A DNA stretch of 64,000 bases from Plectosphaerella cucumerina (Eukaryota > Ascomycota > Sordariomycetes > Glomerellales > Plectosphaerellaceae), in NCBI GenBank assembly GCA_020746995.1, contig JAGPXD010000003.1, positions 1,984,001 to 2,048,000 on the forward strand, written 5' to 3'. A program made the translations under genes and the position numbers. The notes beneath the pieces are model-generated. The model ran no database searches and was not told where the DNA came from. It saw only the letters and a program-made list of their open reading frames with translations. This document shows, piece after piece, positions 62,233 to 64,000 of the stretch (position 1 is its first letter; each line of letters begins with the position of its first letter).

Positions 62233-62635
62233 GGCGGGCGACAAGGAGGATGTCGCAGTCGAGACGGGACACTTGAGGAGGGAGGCGAGTGCAGTGTACA
62301 GGGTCCAGCACTGGAATCCGGGGCGCAGGAGAATTGTCTGTCGCAACTCGAACTACAAGCACGGCATGGTCTCGAGCGAGTGGAATGTTTGTGCAGGTGA
62401 GACGGGAGGGGAGGAGAGGGTTGTGACCCAGGTCGAAGCCCAGGCACACAGGGGCGAAGGTGGGATGCAAGACGCGCACGGAGACGGCAGGCGGCTGAAG
62501 AAGCGAAAGAGTCTAGAGTCAGTTAGTGGAGATGGACTTCTTGGCGATCGGTCGAGACGAGAGAAGGTACCTCCTTGGAGTCTAACGGCTTGCCTGTATA
62601 GCATTCCAAATTTTAGCTCCGCGGGGAGGGTTAAA
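62233..62635. promoter_or_regulatory. Promoter region of the GH47 gene
   Basis: About 400 bases of normal composition upstream of the mannosidase start, ending at the AT-rich block. No specific element recognised. Confidence 0.5.
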
Positions 62636-62992
62636 ATAAGTATCTAAAACTAGATAGCTACTTATTAGTATTATTTAAGTCGTTTCTACATGAATTATAT
62701 TTCAACCTTAGAGATATAATAAGAATTAAACATTAAGGATAAATTACTAAGAAATATAATAAATAGAGTTATTATCCTAAATAAATAGATATCTATTATT
62801 ATCTTTTTATTAATAAAACTTATAGAGTAATTACTCTCTTTAAAGAGATATTACTTCTTGTAGTTGGATTATATAAAACTTTAATCATAGATTCTAAATA
62901 TACTTTAAGATACTAACTTACTTAAGTAGCTAGCTTACTTATAGGTAGTATAGTATTAACTAGAGATCTTTTTAATACTGTGGGTTATATTA
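62636..62992. repeat. AT-rich islet, probable RIP-degenerated sequence
   Basis: About 350 bases sharply richer in A+T than all other sequence in the window; on its first full line (62641-62700) only 13 of 60 bases are G or C. It is dense in TA, with many stops in every frame. Such blocks in ascomycetes usually come from repeat-induced point mutation of a transposon copy, but no element is recognisable. It separates the GH47 promoter from a transcription factor gene. Confidence 0.7.
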
Positions 62993-63097
62993 ACAGCCGG
63001 CTTTGCATGTGATAATCGCTTCCTAGGCACAACAGCCGTTGATCCATGGAACTTCCAAGCGTTGACACTTTCAACGCCCTTGCAGCGACCCATCGCA

Positions 63098-64000
63098 ATG
63101 CCCTCTCACCAAGCCAGCAACAAGGAGGTCAATACCAAGCGTCGGCGCATTACACAAGCTTGCGACTACTGCCACCAGCGCAGCATCCGATGCCAAGCGT
63201 CAAGCGATGGCCAGACCTGTCAAAACTGCAATGACTTTGCCCAGGCATGCACCTATAACCGGAAGCCCCGTCGACGCGGGATTAAACCTCGGATGACAGG
63301 CTCCGGCGCCGCTTCTTATTATGCAGACCAACAGACCACTCCTTCCGAGTCTCCTGGCCCAGCCATAGTACCTGAAGCAGCCGGGCTCGACGGCAACCAT
63401 GGACTCGGACTCCGTCCCAGTGTTGGTCCCGAGCCCCGACCTCACTCTCAGTGGGAGGCACCCAGTATTGCCAGCCAGGCCGTCATCATGGACCTTCTTG
63501 AGATCTACTTCGAGGTCGTTTACCCAATATTCCCCCTTTTCCATGAGCCTTCGTTTACACGACGCATCGCGCGAGCAGAATACGCGAGCAAAAGAACTCT
63601 TTTCGCCGCCACCATGGCCCTATGCGCGCTGGTGAGCAGCCGTGTGCAAGATGGGTCCGTCACCAACCCAAAATGGGACCTCGAGCCGCTGCGCGCGTTA
63701 GATCCAGACGTTTTCTACGCCAAGGCCAGACAGCAGTTACTGGACCTAACGGCCGAATCTGACATCAACATCCTCCGCGCACACGCCATACTCGCCATCG
63801 CGGCCATCCAGAATGGAAGGATACGGGATATGCATCAACATCTAGGCACCTATCATACGCTGGTTGCAATGGATGGGCTACACGACGAGTCTAACTGGCC
63901 ACAGGATGTTGGGATTGTGGAGCGGGAGGAGAGGAGAAGACTGGTCAGACACCTCACCCTTAGATGCCAATCTCATAGGTGGAAGGAGCTGACAGATGCT
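63098..64000 (+). CDS. Zn2Cys6 transcription factor, 5' part (runs off the window)
   Basis: From MPSHQASNKEVNTKRRR at 63098 the frame is open through a zinc cluster, QACDYCHQRSIRCQASSDGQ then TCQNCNDFAQACTYN: six cysteines in the C-X2-C-X6-C-(10)-C-X2-C-X6-C pattern. A basic RKPRRRGIKPR linker follows. The fungal-specific transcription factor domain starts about residue 120 (AVIMDLLEIYFEVVYPIFPLFHEPSF) and continues to RALDPDVFYAKARQQLLDL and EREERRRL at 63943. There GTCAGA probably opens an intron that continues past the window end, since the following VRHLTLRC does not fit the domain. The long loop between third and fourth cysteine is of the kind found in XlnR-like factors. It lies next to the AT-rich islet. 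Confidence 0.82.
   Translation, partial: MPSHQASNKEVNTKRRRITQACDYCHQRSIRCQASSDGQTCQNCNDFAQACTYNRKPRRRGIKPRMTGSGAASYYADQQTTPSESPGPAIVPEAAGLDGNHGLGLRPSVGPEPRPHSQWEAPSIASQAVIMDLLEIYFEVVYPIFPLFHEPSFTRRIARAEYASKRTLFAATMALCALVSSRVQDGSVTNPKWDLEPLRALDPDVFYAKARQQLLDLTAESDINILRAHAILAIAAIQNGRIRDMHQHLGTYHTLVAMDGLHDESNWPQDVGIVEREERRRLVRHLTLRCQSHRWKELTDA

Overview
The window reads as nuclear DNA of a filamentous ascomycete, probably a Sordariomycete. Most genes carry short GT-AG introns (about 45-70 nt, up to 260 nt), coding DNA is GC-rich, and glycolytic phosphoglycerate mutase is the cofactor-independent type. The left edge holds what looks like the end of the circadian FREQUENCY gene, and one short block near 62.7 kb is AT-rich in the way RIP-mutated repeats are. 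Intron positions below were placed by eye from splice consensus, frame continuity and family conservation.

Left part (1-16 kb) is housekeeping: FRQ C-terminus, independent phosphoglycerate mutase, Mediator MED9, prefoldin subunit 3, a SEC14-type lipid transfer protein, kinetochore MIS14/NSL1, a DUF3237-like protein, a small conserved-looking protein of unknown function, and proteasome ATPase RPT3. LST7 (folliculin-like) follows at 16-18 kb, with a gene-free stretch of about 5.5 kb upstream of it.

The middle (23-43 kb) is an accessory carbohydrate region with two blocks. Block A is an alpha-glucoside-type MFS permease diverging from a GH13 alpha-glucosidase, then a Zn2Cys6 activator and a secreted GH49 dextranase. 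The GH13 enzyme has a Val after its nucleophile Asp216, the residue found in alpha-1,6-specific members. Together these suggest a dextran or isomalto-oligosaccharide utilisation cluster: GH49 cuts outside, the permease imports, GH13 hydrolyses inside, and the Zn2Cys6 protein regulates. A tyrosine phosphatase gene separates it from block B, an intracellular GH78-like glycosidase diverging from a second sugar permease. The promoter between that pair carries three CGG-N6-CGG elements.

The right part (43-64 kb) returns to housekeeping: mitochondrial RCC1-repeat protein FMP25, Golgi tether subunit COG3, a YMC1-like mitochondrial carrier, a RINT1/TIP20 tether, an unknown disordered protein, intron-containing tRNA-Glu and tRNA-Phe, a Fig1-family membrane protein and a large GH47 alpha-mannosidase. 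An AT-rich islet and the start of a second Zn2Cys6 factor, cut by the window edge, finish the window.
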